A stretch of DNA of 36,295 bases, from positions 1-36,295 of the forward strand of contig CANHGS010000031.1 in NCBI GenBank assembly GCA_947460595.1, written 5' to 3'. Below, in pieces: positions 24,964 to 34,594 of the stretch. A program made the translations under genes and the position numbers. Numbering within the stretch: the first letter of the stretch is position 1; every line of letters starts with the position of its first letter. The notes beneath the pieces were generated by a model. The model worked only from the letters and a program-made list of their open reading frames with translations. It made no database searches and was not told the DNA's origin. Source of the stretch: Bacteroidota bacterium (GTDB lineage Bacteria > Bacteroidota > Bacteroidia > Chitinophagales > Chitinophagaceae).

Positions 24964-25529
24964 CCAAACAAGCTTTACGCCAATTGTACAAGCAGAAAAG
25001 GCTGGATCTAGATGAGCAAACCCTGCTCAAATGGAATGATTTGCTCCTAATACAATTTCAACAATTACCCTTACCTCCCATAGATACCCTGCTCAGTTAT
25101 TGGCCCATGGTACATCAAAAAGAGCCACAGGTAGATTTAATGACCAGGTACTTAGATTTTCTAATACCAGAATTGATTACTTGCTATCCACGCATTCAGC
25201 CATCAACCAACCAAATGGAAGCTTTTCAAGTGGATGAGGAAACTGATTTTAGGACCAATCAATGGGGCATTGCAGAACCCATCAATGGCAAAATAATGGC
25301 TCCAAAAAAGATTCAATTGGTATTTGTGCCCTTATTGGCTTTTGATGAAAAGGGATATAGGGTAGGATATGGTAAGGGATACTATGATCGTTTTCTTGTC
25401 AAATGCAGTTCAAATCTGTTAAAAATAGGGTTTTCTCATTTTGAGCCAGTGCCGCAGATTAGTGATACAGACCAATTTGACGTACCTTTAAATTACTGCA
25501 TTACACCGCAGCATATCTATGAATTTTAA
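24960..25529 (+). CDS. ygfA: 5-formyltetrahydrofolate cyclo-ligase
   Basis: Converts 5-formyl-THF to 5,10-methenyl-THF with ATP. The family signature GYGKGYYDRF is at residues 136-145, preceded by LVFVPLLAFDEKGYRV. The length of 189 residues is typical. It overlaps rsmD by 4 bp at the start and lpxK by 11 bp at the end, so translation is coupled. No irregularity is seen. Confidence 0.93.
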   Translation: MTKQALRQLYKQKRLDLDEQTLLKWNDLLLIQFQQLPLPPIDTLLSYWPMVHQKEPQVDLMTRYLDFLIPELITCYPRIQPSTNQMEAFQVDEETDFRTNQWGIAEPINGKIMAPKKIQLVFVPLLAFDEKGYRVGYGKGYYDRFLVKCSSNLLKIGFSHFEPVPQISDTDQFDVPLNYCITPQHIYEF

Positions 25530-26607
25530 CACGCTGTTTTTAAAGAGTTTTCGTGTGTTGTTGTTTCCATTTGCCATAATCTACGGATTGGTGGTTTTTA
25601 TTAGGAATAGACTCTTTGATAAAGGACATTTAAAATACGCCGAATTTAATTTTCCCTTGATTTGTGTGGGTAATATAGCGGTAGGAGGTACGGGTAAATC
25701 TCCCATGGTGGAATATTTAGTAGCCCTCTTGCAAAGAGATTTTAAAGTGGCAACCTTAAGCCGCGGATACAAACGCAAGACCAAGGGATATGTTTTGGCA
25801 GGAGCCAATACTACGGCTCTAGAAATTGGTGACGAGCCTATGCAGTTTCACCTAAAATTCCCTAAAGTACCAGTGGCCGTTGGAGAAGAAAGATTGGTGG
25901 GTATTCCGCATTTATTACAAGACCATCCAGACTTACAAGCCATTATTTTAGACGATGCGTTTCAACATCGCACGGTAAAAGCTGGTTGGAACATTTTATT
26001 AACGGAGTACAGCAATTTGTATAGCAATGATTTTTTTCTACCAACAGGAGATTTAAGAGATGAATGGGCATCGGTCAAAAGAGCCCAAGTTATTGTTGTG
26101 ACTAAATGCCCAGCAACTATAACAGAAGAGAAAAAACAAAAAATTATTAGGAGCTTGCAGCCAGAGCCAGAGCAAAAAGTATTTTTTACCACTATTGAGT
26201 ACGGTACTCCCTATCATATTTTTGACCCTACAGATCTTTGGATTTTAACACCTAGAGATGAAGCATTATTGGTTTGTGGCATTGCCAATCCCAAACCTTT
26301 AAAAGACTATTTACTAAATTCGGTTCATACCTATAATCAACAAGACTATTCAGACCACCATATTTTTTCTATTGATGATTTTAATGAAATCAAGGAAAAG
26401 TTCAATGAAATCTCAGCACGTGATAAATTAATCCTGACAACAGAAAAAGACGCGGTTAGGTTTAGCAAATTCACGGAAGAACTGGCAACACTACCAATGT
26501 ATGTGTTACCCATTCGGCATCAATTCCTTTTTGGAGAAGCCGAACAATTCAATCAGCTAGTCAAGGATTTTATCCTTCATTTTAGCTTTAATCCTACTAA
26601 GCCATGA
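25519..26607 (+). CDS. lpxK: Tetraacyldisaccharide 4'-kinase
   Basis: Inner-membrane kinase that phosphorylates the 4'-position of the lipid A precursor. An N-terminal membrane segment (about 12-28, [15 protein letters not shown]) is followed by the P-loop [12 protein letters not shown] at 51-62, [10 protein letters not shown] at 81-90 and the ILDDAFQHR Walker B-like segment near 139-147. At 362 residues it fits the family. Its presence supports a Gram-negative envelope with lipid A. It overlaps the cyclo-ligase by 11 bp and rnr by 4 bp. Confidence 0.94.
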   Translation: MNFNTLFLKSFRVLLFPFAIIYGLVVFIRNRLFDKGHLKYAEFNFPLICVGNIAVGGTGKSPMVEYLVALLQRDFKVATLSRGYKRKTKGYVLAGANTTALEIGDEPMQFHLKFPKVPVAVGEERLVGIPHLLQDHPDLQAIILDDAFQHRTVKAGWNILLTEYSNLYSNDFFLPTGDLRDEWASVKRAQVIVVTKCPATITEEKKQKIIRSLQPEPEQKVFFTTIEYGTPYHIFDPTDLWILTPRDEALLVCGIANPKPLKDYLLNSVHTYNQQDYSDHHIFSIDDFNEIKEKFNEISARDKLILTTEKDAVRFSKFTEELATLPMYVLPIRHQFLFGEAEQFNQLVKDFILHFSFNPTKP

Positions 26608-28610
26608 GCAAACAAAAAGACAAGCAGAAGCAGAAACAAAAATCAAAACATAGTCCTGAATTAACCCTAAAAGGTAGGTTAGAAGTAACCCGTTCTGGAA
26701 TGGGTTATGTGATAGTAGAAGGAGGAGACGTTCTTGTAAGACCTGGTGATTTTGCCACCGCCTTAAACGGCGATACGGTAAGGGTTAAAGTGGTCAAGGA
26801 AAATATGCGCACGGGTAAGAAAGAAGGACGCATACTAGAAGTGGTTTCCCGAAAACAAACCGAGTTTGTAGGCCATTTACAATTGTCTACCAATCACGCA
26901 TTCTTTGTTCCGGATACTGACAAACCCATGCCAGATTTATTTATCCCTTTAATATCCATTAATGGAGCCAAACACAAAGACAGGGTAATAGCAAGATTAG
27001 TGAAATGGGATAAGACAGATAAGAAACCAGTAGGAGAAATTGTCAAAGTATTGTTGCCGGAAGATGCCAATGACGCGGCTATGCAAGAACTATTGGCGCA
27101 AGCAGGATTTCCATTAACCTTTCCAGAAGATGTAGCAGAAGCGGCCGCAAGATTACCTGAAATATTAGATAGTACAGAGATTGCCAAAAGAAGGGATTGC
27201 AGAGAAATCCTCACATTTACCATTGATCCAGCAGATGCCAAGGATTTTGACGATGCCATTTCTATTAGGCCCTTGGGCAAAGACATGTATGAAATTGGAG
27301 TGCATATTGCAGACGTAAGTTATTATGTTACGCCTGATTCAGATTTGGATGCGGAAGCATACAAAAGAGCTACATCGGTTTACTTACCAGACCGTGTAAA
27401 TCCCATGTTACCAGAAAAAATCTCCAATGAACTTTGTTCTCTAAGACCACACGAAGATAAGTTTACTTTTTCTGCTATTTTCCAAATGAATAACAAAGGT
27501 GAAGTAAAACAATATTGGTTGGGCAAAACCGTGATTCATTCTGATCATAGATATGCTTATGAAGACGTACAAGAAATTATTGAAACTAAGAAAGGTGTTC
27601 ACCAGGATGAAATCTTATTGCTAAACGATATTTCTCAGCGTTTGCGCAAGAAGCGTTTTAGCCAAGGAGCTATTAATTTCTCTTCTCAAGAAGTAAGGTT
27701 TAAATTAGATGAAAAGGGAAAACCCATAGGCATTGTAGTTAAGGAAAGTAAAGCGTCTCACCAGTTAATTGAAGAACTGATGTTGTTGGCTAATAGAACG
27801 GTTGCTGAGAATGTATCTAAGATCATGATCAACAAAAAACCTATTCCATTCCCATACAGAATTCACGATAGACCAGATGAAGAAAAGCTAAGACCCTTTA
27901 TCACATTTGCCAAAAAATACGGACATGCATTTGATATAAGTAGCCCTGAAAAAATTGCTGCTAGCTTTAATCAAATGTTGGCAGATGCACATGGTAAACC
28001 AGAGCAACACGTTTTGGAGCAACTAGGCATTAGAACCATGGCCAAAGCGGTATACACCACTGAGAATATTGGACACTATGGTTTGGCCTTTGAATACTAT
28101 TGTCATTTTACTTCTCCTATTAGAAGATACCCAGATGTATTGGTACACCGCGTATTAGAATCTATTATTGAAGGCAAGCCCATCATTGATAAAAAGATGG
28201 AAGAGAAATGTAAACAGTCTAGTGAAAGAGAGAGAGCTGCTATGGAATGTGAAAGGGCGGGCAACAAATACAAGCAAGTGGAATACTTGCAATCTTATTT
28301 GGGGGAAACATTTGAAGCCGTTATTTCTGGGGTATCCAGTTTTGGATTCTGGGCAGAAACAGTATTACACAAATGCGAGGGTTTGGTTAGCATCATTAGT
28401 TTGAGTGACTATGATGATTTTAGACATATTGAATCTGATTATAGTTTAGTAGGTAGAAGAAGTGGACGCAGTTTCCGCATTGGCGATAGAGTTATGATTA
28501 AAGTAGTTGCTGCCAATTTGGAAAAAAGACAATTAGACTATGAATGGGTGATTGATGTAAAAAAAGAAGGGGAGGAGAAACCAAAGAAAACTAAAACGCC
28601 TAAACGGTAG
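26604..28610 (+). CDS. rnr: Ribonuclease R
   Basis: Processive 3'-to-5' exoribonuclease of the RNB/RNase II superfamily, degrading structured RNA and rRNA. Order: a Lys/Gln-rich N-terminus (residues 1-15), cold-shock-type OB domains (about 20-150), the RNB domain with catalytic TFTIDPADAKDFDDAIS (205-220) including Asp208, Asp214, Asp216 and Asp217, an S1 domain from about 572 to 650 (SGVSSFGFWAE), and a basic tail. The 668-residue length is shorter than E. coli RNase R (about 813) mainly because the N-terminal helix-turn-helix is missing. It is the last gene of the DUF3822 operon and ends 3 bp from the convergent MutS-like gene. Confidence 0.95.
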   Translation: MSKQKDKQKQKQKSKHSPELTLKGRLEVTRSGMGYVIVEGGDVLVRPGDFATALNGDTVRVKVVKENMRTGKKEGRILEVVSRKQTEFVGHLQLSTNHAFFVPDTDKPMPDLFIPLISINGAKHKDRVIARLVKWDKTDKKPVGEIVKVLLPEDANDAAMQELLAQAGFPLTFPEDVAEAAARLPEILDSTEIAKRRDCREILTFTIDPADAKDFDDAISIRPLGKDMYEIGVHIADVSYYVTPDSDLDAEAYKRATSVYLPDRVNPMLPEKISNELCSLRPHEDKFTFSAIFQMNNKGEVKQYWLGKTVIHSDHRYAYEDVQEIIETKKGVHQDEILLLNDISQRLRKKRFSQGAINFSSQEVRFKLDEKGKPIGIVVKESKASHQLIEELMLLANRTVAENVSKIMINKKPIPFPYRIHDRPDEEKLRPFITFAKKYGHAFDISSPEKIAASFNQMLADAHGKPEQHVLEQLGIRTMAKAVYTTENIGHYGLAFEYYCHFTSPIRRYPDVLVHRVLESIIEGKPIIDKKMEEKCKQSSERERAAMECERAGNKYKQVEYLQSYLGETFEAVISGVSSFGFWAETVLHKCEGLVSIISLSDYDDFRHIESDYSLVGRRSGRSFRIGDRVMIKVVAANLEKRQLDYEWVIDVKKEGEEKPKKTKTPKR

Positions 28611-28613
28611 TTC

Positions 28614-30389
28614 TTAGATAATGCCCATTTGTTTCATTAGAAAACTGGCGTTCTTATTTTGAGCTATTCCTTTGCGAATAGTATAATCAAAATACAAGTT
28701 GTTGTTTTCAATAAGACTTTCAAAACAGTAATTAGCTAAAATACCTGGATATTCTTGTTCCATAGCCCCGAGTTTCAAGTCATGTGTGGCAAAAAGACTC
28801 AGACATTTCATGCACATTAATTCTTTTACAAATTCTGCTGATCCATGGTATTTGTCTTCAGAATTGGTGCCTCTTAAAATTTCATCTATTAAAACAATTG
28901 ATGCTATAGAAGACTGAACGCCTATTTTTAAAGCTTGCAATTTTTTTAATTCAGCCATAAAATAAGATGTGTTCTCAGCAAGATTATCACTAATTCTAAT
29001 GGAACTAAAAATTTGCATGGGGCTGAATTCAAAATGGGAAGCAGCAACGGGTAAGCCAGCCTGAGCCATAACTAGATTCATACCAATAGCTCTAAGAAAA
29101 GTTGTTTTCCCACTCATGTTAGAACCAGTGATTAAAAAAAGTTTTTCAGGACTACCCATGAACAAATCATTTCCTACTCGTTTTGAGGCTGTTATCAGTG
29201 GGTGTGAAAGTTTTTTTGCGGACAAATAAAGTGGTGTTTCTGAAATAGTAGGTGTACAATCATCAGGGTGTTGAAACCTATAAACAGCAAAACAATTGAG
29301 TAATTCAATTTTACCAACAAGCGCTAACCAGGATTGAAAATCTGCTTGGTGTTTGGTCTTCCAATTTTCTAATGCCCACATATTTTGAATATCAAAAAGA
29401 AAATACGGGTTGAAAATCATAATGGCAAATAAGTTCAACCGCTGATCAATTCTATTAGAGAGATTGGTCAATTCAGCTATTGACACACTGGCTTTCTGGG
29501 CTATTTCCTTGTATTGGAATAATAAGACAGCATCTTGGGTTTCTACTTCTTGAAATTTTTTTAGAAGCCAACCATATTGTTGTAATAGCGCTTGCTTATT
29601 TTCAAAAGCCTGGAATCCGGATTGTAAATATTTTCCATGAATGCCAATGATGATCCAACCAATAACAAAGCTCAAACCTAGTAAGCTGGGATTAGAACTA
29701 ATTAAGGCGTGAACCAATAAAAAAAGATTGAGAACAGGAATCAAATAGCGCATTAGTTGCAACCATTTTTTGGTTTGTAATTGATTCTTAGTTTTCAACC
29801 ATGTAGCTACTCCATCTAATGAAACCAGCTCCGTTTTTCTTTGTCTAGACGCCGCAATCATGGATTCAACCAAATTGATTTGTTGACCATAGGTTGAAAC
29901 AGCCATCTGATGCTGTATAATTTCATTTGGCTCTAACGGGGTTTTTAATTGAGCAGCCAAGGTTTGAGAACCATAAATGGTGCTGGTTCTATTTAAGTAA
30001 TGGTACAATGAACCCTTTCCAAAAATGTCTAAATCAGACCAATATCCTTGTCCGTCTTCAAAAACAAAACCATTGTCAAAAAGGTTGGTTCCTGCTTCTA
30101 TACAGACCATTTCATTTTTCAAAACTTCCAGTAATGACCTTAGTGCTGCTTGTTGGTTTTGCAAATTCACAAACCAACTAATGCTGGCTAAAAATCCAGC
30201 CAAGTTCAAAAAGGCTAAGATAGTTTTAGCCGTAGTAACGCCATGAAACAATTGGTAAACCGTTAATGCCAATACTAAAAAACAAGCTAGCCTAAGCAAG
30301 GCTACCAGACTGATCCTTTTTTTTAGTTGGGATAATTGAGTTTGGGTGGTATTAATTCTATCTTGATAATGCTGAACAATCGCTGGCAT
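28614..30389 (-). CDS. MutS-family ATPase with membrane segments
   Basis: A 591-residue protein with a C-terminal MutS-type ATPase: Walker A TGSNMSGKTT (421-430), the SSIRISDNLAENTSYFMAEL segment (462-481), Walker B IVLIDEILRGTNS (498-510) and ATHD with His536. The N-terminal half lacks the mismatch-recognition (Phe-x-Glu) domain. It has hydrophobic stretches at about 26-48, 57-75 and 213-250 that look like transmembrane helices, and a middle part resembling the MutS lever and core. It is a known Bacteroidota-type MutS-related family, not canonical MutS. Membrane location is inferred, function unknown. It is convergent with rnr (3 bp), with no terminator between, and starts 2 bp after the saccharopine dehydrogenase gene. 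Confidence 0.85.
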   Translation of the reverse strand: MPAIVQHYQDRINTTQTQLSQLKKRISLVALLRLACFLVLALTVYQLFHGVTTAKTILAFLNLAGFLASISWFVNLQNQQAALRSLLEVLKNEMVCIEAGTNLFDNGFVFEDGQGYWSDLDIFGKGSLYHYLNRTSTIYGSQTLAAQLKTPLEPNEIIQHQMAVSTYGQQINLVESMIAASRQRKTELVSLDGVATWLKTKNQLQTKKWLQLMRYLIPVLNLFLLVHALISSNPSLLGLSFVIGWIIIGIHGKYLQSGFQAFENKQALLQQYGWLLKKFQEVETQDAVLLFQYKEIAQKASVSIAELTNLSNRIDQRLNLFAIMIFNPYFLFDIQNMWALENWKTKHQADFQSWLALVGKIELLNCFAVYRFQHPDDCTPTISETPLYLSAKKLSHPLITASKRVGNDLFMGSPEKLFLITGSNMSGKTTFLRAIGMNLVMAQAGLPVAASHFEFSPMQIFSSIRISDNLAENTSYFMAELKKLQALKIGVQSSIASIVLIDEILRGTNSEDKYHGSAEFVKELMCMKCLSLFATHDLKLGAMEQEYPGILANYCFESLIENNNLYFDYTIRKGIAQNKNASFLMKQMGII

Positions 30390-30391
30390 AA

Positions 30392-31732
30392 TTATGAATG
30401 GGTTTCTTGGAATTCAATACCTTCTGCTTTTAACGCAGCAAGAACGGGTTTGTAGATTTGGGGTAAAATGGGAATATACAAACCCTTTAATTGAATCTGA
30501 TTTTCTAAGATGAGTTTGGCAGCTATACCAAGAGGCAATCCCACGGTTTTGGCCATGGCCGTATGCTGGTCATTTTCGCCAATACAAACCAAGGAGCTTT
30601 TAAGACTATGAGATACTGTACCTATTTGGTATTCAAATTCGTGCTGCATCACAATCATGTCTTTTTCTCCAGGTAACAGTGGCAGTTTGGTTTCTAATAA
30701 AAACTGCAACACATCAGCTGCGGTTCCTTGACTCATGGGGAGGAGGGTATCTTTGTCATTCAAACCCAACCAGTTCAATTGCTCCAAGAAATGAGCAGCT
30801 ATGGCGTCATTAGAAGATTGATCTACTAAAGCTTCCATCCAATTAGTCAAAGCCAACTGTTCTACATGCAGTTTAAAAAATGCCGCTATAGACAAATGAT
30901 CTATTTGATAAACATGGTTATTGTCTGTTAGCCCTAAGTGTAATATACCTGCCCATCCTTTTAAAAATTCAGGATAGCGCAAAGTAGTTCTCACAAAACT
31001 GCTAGCTGATTCCAAACCATAAATAGGAATATAATTCAAGGAATCCCTATTGGGATAAAATCCTAAAGGATACAATCCCGGAATATCAAGGGTTTCTTCA
31101 TTATTAAATAAACTATGATAGGGAATAGATATTTCCTCGCCATTGTCTAAATATCGCGCCCCAGCGCTACCTGCCAATACTACATTTTTAGGGTTCCAAC
31201 TGATTTTATAATGCCAGGGATTGTCATCATTTTCGGGCGCTACCAAACCCCCACAATGTGATCTAAAACTATTGATTACACCTCCTTTTGACTGAATTTG
31301 GTGAATGATTTGCATGGCACTCATATGGTCAATACCTGGGTCAAGTCCCATTTCATACATGAATAATAGCCCTTTTGCTTGAACCTGATCAGCCAATGCC
31401 TTGGTTTTTTCATCCAAATAGGAAGCTGTAAGCAAGTTGATTCCAAATTCTAAGCAATCTTCTGCTATCAAATAATGCAAGCTAGGAGGCATCATAGAAA
31501 TGACAATGCTGGCCGTTTTTACCAAAGACCTGCGTGCTTCTTGGTCTTCAATATTAATTTGAACAGCTGTTGAGCCAGGATGTTCATCTAATTTAGCAGT
31601 AACTGTGGCCAAATCACTATCAGCTACTGTCAAAAGCCAGTTATTTTGGGTAATGGTTCTTTTTAAAAAATGAATCAAAACCGTAGCGGATTTACCCGCG
31701 CCAAAAACTAGGATATGGGGTAGATTTATCAT
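30392..31732 (-). CDS. Saccharopine dehydrogenase-like protein
   Basis: A 446-residue dehydrogenase with a Rossmann fold: the N-terminal GAGKSA at 11-16 in ILVFGAGKSATVLIHF, then a second-domain core MYEMGLDPGIDHMSAM. These are typical of saccharopine dehydrogenase / LYS9-like enzymes, which convert saccharopine with NAD(P) to lysine or aminoadipate semialdehyde. The direction of the reaction here (lysine degradation or another imino acid) cannot be determined. It is divergent from gyrA with 163 bp between and starts the transcript that continues into the MutS-family gene. Confidence 0.87.
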   Translation of the reverse strand: MINLPHILVFGAGKSATVLIHFLKRTITQNNWLLTVADSDLATVTAKLDEHPGSTAVQINIEDQEARRSLVKTASIVISMMPPSLHYLIAEDCLEFGINLLTASYLDEKTKALADQVQAKGLLFMYEMGLDPGIDHMSAMQIIHQIQSKGGVINSFRSHCGGLVAPENDDNPWHYKISWNPKNVVLAGSAGARYLDNGEEISIPYHSLFNNEETLDIPGLYPLGFYPNRDSLNYIPIYGLESASSFVRTTLRYPEFLKGWAGILHLGLTDNNHVYQIDHLSIAAFFKLHVEQLALTNWMEALVDQSSNDAIAAHFLEQLNWLGLNDKDTLLPMSQGTAADVLQFLLETKLPLLPGEKDMIVMQHEFEYQIGTVSHSLKSSLVCIGENDQHTAMAKTVGLPLGIAAKLILENQIQLKGLYIPILPQIYKPVLAALKAEGIEFQETHS

Positions 31733-31895
31733 TGGATAATTTCAGGCTAAATGTACATATTATTGTGGATAAATGCCTGCCGGAAACTGGGGGCAAAATA
31801 CCTTATTTGACCCTTAAAAACCATATCTTCGGCATCCTGTAAATGGTCTGCTTTTAGGATCCTTACACTGAACTAAAAATCACTAGTTATCCTAC

Positions 31896-34580
31896 ATGGA
31901 AGAAAATCTAATAACACCAGAACAAACAAGCGACAACGATCGTGTGATTCGTGTAAATATTGAGGAACAAATGAAAACGGCCTACATTGATTATTCAATG
32001 TCTGTTATTGTAGGCCGTGCACTCCCAGATGTTAGGGATGGTTTTAAGCCGGTTCACCGCCGCGTTTTATATGCCATGACCGAATTGGGTAATTATAGTA
32101 ATAAACCCTATAAAAAATCTGCCCGTATTGTGGGTGAAGTAATGGGAAAGTTTCACCCACATGGTGATAGCTCCATCTACGATACCCTAGTACGTATGGC
32201 TCAGAACTGGACCATGCGTTATATCATGGTAGATAGTCAGGGTAACTTTGGTAACCAAGATGGCGATCCACCGGCTGCTATGCGTTATACGGAAGCCCGT
32301 TTGCACAAGATTGCAGAAGCCATGTTGGACGATATTGAGAAAGACACGGTAGATTTTCAGCTCAATTTTGACGATTCACTAAAAGAGCCTACAGTTTTGC
32401 CTACCCGTATTCCCCAATTATTGGTGAACGGGTCTTCGGGTATCGCCGTAGGTATGGCTACCAATATGCTTCCCCATAATTTGGGTGAAGTAGTGGATGG
32501 TTGTATTGCCTATATTGACAACAAAGAAATTACTTGTGAAGAATTAACCCAATATGTAAAAGCACCCGATTTTCCAACAGGTGGTATCATCTTTGGAATG
32601 GAAGGCGTTAAACAGGGCTTGTTAACCGGACGCGGTAGGGTAGTCTTGCGTGGTAAAGTACAGATTGAAACCAAAGCTTCTGGTAGAGAACAGATTATTA
32701 TTACGGAGGTTCCATATCAGGTTAACCGTGACCAACTTACAGATAGGATTGGTCAATTGGTGAATGAAAAAGTAGTAGAAGGAATTTCGCATGTAAACAA
32801 TGAAAGTAACAATAGAGAGGGTACTAGAATTGTAGTTGATTTGAAGAAAGACGTGATTGCACAAGTGATTATCAATCAGTTGTACAAATACACGGAACTC
32901 CAAACCAGCTATGGTACCAATAATGTGGTGATCAGTAAAGGCCGTCCAAAAATCATGAACCTTAGGGAATTGATTGTGGAATTTATTGAGTTCCGTATGG
33001 AAGTGGTAATCCGCAGGGCCAAGTTTGAACTACGCAAAGCAGAGGAACGTGCCCATATCTTGGAAGGCTATTTAAAGGCATTAGATCATTTGGACGAGGT
33101 TATTGCACTAATTCGTTCCAGCCGCACCCCTGATGAAGCAAAAGATGCTTTGATGTTAAAAAGCCAGTCAGAAAACTGGTACCTCAGCAATGATTTGTTT
33201 ACCGGTTTAACCGATGATTTATACCAACAAGCGCAGGGTTTAACTGAAATACAAGCAAAAGCCATTTTGGAACTGCGTTTACAACGCTTGACTGGTATGG
33301 AAAGGGATAAGATTGTAGAAGAGTTTAACGGTTTGATGCAAACCATCAAGGGCCTAAAAGAACTTTTAGCCAGCGAAGGGCTTAGGTTTGAAATGATCAA
33401 GACCGAGTTATTGGAAGTGAAAGAGAAATTTGGTGACCCAAGAAGGTCTGAGATTCAATACTTGGCAGATGAAATGCGTATTGAAGACCTGATTGAGGAC
33501 GAAGACGTGGTGATTACTATTTCTCATTTGGGTTATATCAAGCGTACATCGGCCACCGAATACCGTCAGCAAAAACGCGGTGGAAGAGGGGCTGTTGGTT
33601 CTAAAACCAGGGAAGAAGATTATGTGGAACACTTGTTTGTAGCTTCTACCCATGATACCATGATGTTCTTTACAGAAAAAGGTAGGTGTTATTGGTTAAG
33701 GGTTTATGAGATTCCAGAAGGAGAGAAGCAGAGTAAGGGTAGAGCCATCCAGAACCTGATTCAATTACCAGGTGACGACAAGGTAAAAGCCATTATTGAA
33801 GTGAAGAAATTGGACGATAAGGAATTTGTTCAGAACCACTATATTGTACTTTGTACCAAAAAAGGGGTGATTAAGAAAACGAGCTTAGAAGATTTTAGCC
33901 GAATCAGAAGTACTGGTGTGAATGCCATTACTATTGTGGAAGGGGACGAATTATTAGAAGCCAAAATGACCGATGGTAATTCTGAAATCATGATGGCTTT
34001 GAAGAGCGGTAGAGCCATTCGTTTTGAAGAATCCAAAGTACGTTCTACAGGTCGCGGAGCGATAGGTGTTGGTGGTATTGAAGTGGATAACACCAAAGAT
34101 GAAGTGGTTGGTATGATCTGTGTAAACAAAGAAGATGCAACCCGTACCGTGATGGTAGTGAGTGAAAAAGGATTTGGTAAACGAACTTCTATTGAAGAAT
34201 ATAGAATCACCAATAGGGGTGGTAAAGGTGTTAAAACCATTAATGTTACCGAGAAGACCGGCGGATTGGTTGGTATTTTATATGTTACCGAGAAAGAAGA
34301 CTTGATCATTACCTGTAAATCTGGTATTACCATTAGAACGGGAATACAAAGTATTCGTGAAGCTGGCCGTGCCACTCAAGGTGTGAAGCTAATTAGACTG
34401 GATGAAAGTGATGAAATTGCAGCAATTTCTCAGATTGAAGACCAGGAAGAACCCGAATTAGATGCTGCTTTGGATGGTGAGACGGAAGGGGAAATAGCTA
34501 CAGAAACGGGGGCAGATGCACCAGAAAATAGTCCTACTGAAAATTTAGATAATAATACACAACCAACTGAAAATCAATAA
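31896..34580 (+). CDS. gyrA: DNA gyrase subunit A
   Basis: ATP-dependent negative supercoiling subunit carrying the DNA breakage-reunion site. The catalytic tyrosine is Tyr131 (AAMRYTEARL). In the quinolone-resistance region HPHGDSSIYD, Ser92 and Asp96 match E. coli Ser83 and Asp87, so the common resistance substitutions are absent. The GyrA box is QKRGGRG at 559-565, which identifies gyrase rather than topoisomerase IV. The C-terminal pinwheel is followed by an acidic tail of about 45 residues (from EDQEEPELDAA). 894 residues is normal. Upstream 163 bp shows no clear TAnnTTTG. The TPR gene follows after 14 bp. Confidence 0.97.
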   Translation: MEENLITPEQTSDNDRVIRVNIEEQMKTAYIDYSMSVIVGRALPDVRDGFKPVHRRVLYAMTELGNYSNKPYKKSARIVGEVMGKFHPHGDSSIYDTLVRMAQNWTMRYIMVDSQGNFGNQDGDPPAAMRYTEARLHKIAEAMLDDIEKDTVDFQLNFDDSLKEPTVLPTRIPQLLVNGSSGIAVGMATNMLPHNLGEVVDGCIAYIDNKEITCEELTQYVKAPDFPTGGIIFGMEGVKQGLLTGRGRVVLRGKVQIETKASGREQIIITEVPYQVNRDQLTDRIGQLVNEKVVEGISHVNNESNNREGTRIVVDLKKDVIAQVIINQLYKYTELQTSYGTNNVVISKGRPKIMNLRELIVEFIEFRMEVVIRRAKFELRKAEERAHILEGYLKALDHLDEVIALIRSSRTPDEAKDALMLKSQSENWYLSNDLFTGLTDDLYQQAQGLTEIQAKAILELRLQRLTGMERDKIVEEFNGLMQTIKGLKELLASEGLRFEMIKTELLEVKEKFGDPRRSEIQYLADEMRIEDLIEDEDVVITISHLGYIKRTSATEYRQQKRGGRGAVGSKTREEDYVEHLFVASTHDTMMFFTEKGRCYWLRVYEIPEGEKQSKGRAIQNLIQLPGDDKVKAIIEVKKLDDKEFVQNHYIVLCTKKGVIKKTSLEDFSRIRSTGVNAITIVEGDELLEAKMTDGNSEIMMALKSGRAIRFEESKVRSTGRGAIGVGGIEVDNTKDEVVGMICVNKEDATRTVMVVSEKGFGKRTSIEEYRITNRGGKGVKTINVTEKTGGLVGILYVTEKEDLIITCKSGITIRTGIQSIREAGRATQGVKLIRLDESDEIAAISQIEDQEEPELDAALDGETEGEIATETGADAPENSPTENLDNNTQPTENQ

Positions 34581-34594
34581 CAAACCCTCCTTTT

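Noticed and set aside
31733..31895. Promoter of gyrA or the saccharopine dehydrogenase gene
   Set aside because: Only imperfect matches to TAnnTTTG were seen in this region and none with a -33 element, so I did not call one.
32164..32190. Quinolone-resistance mutation in GyrA
   Set aside because: Ser92 and Asp96 are the susceptible residues, matching E. coli Ser83 and Asp87.
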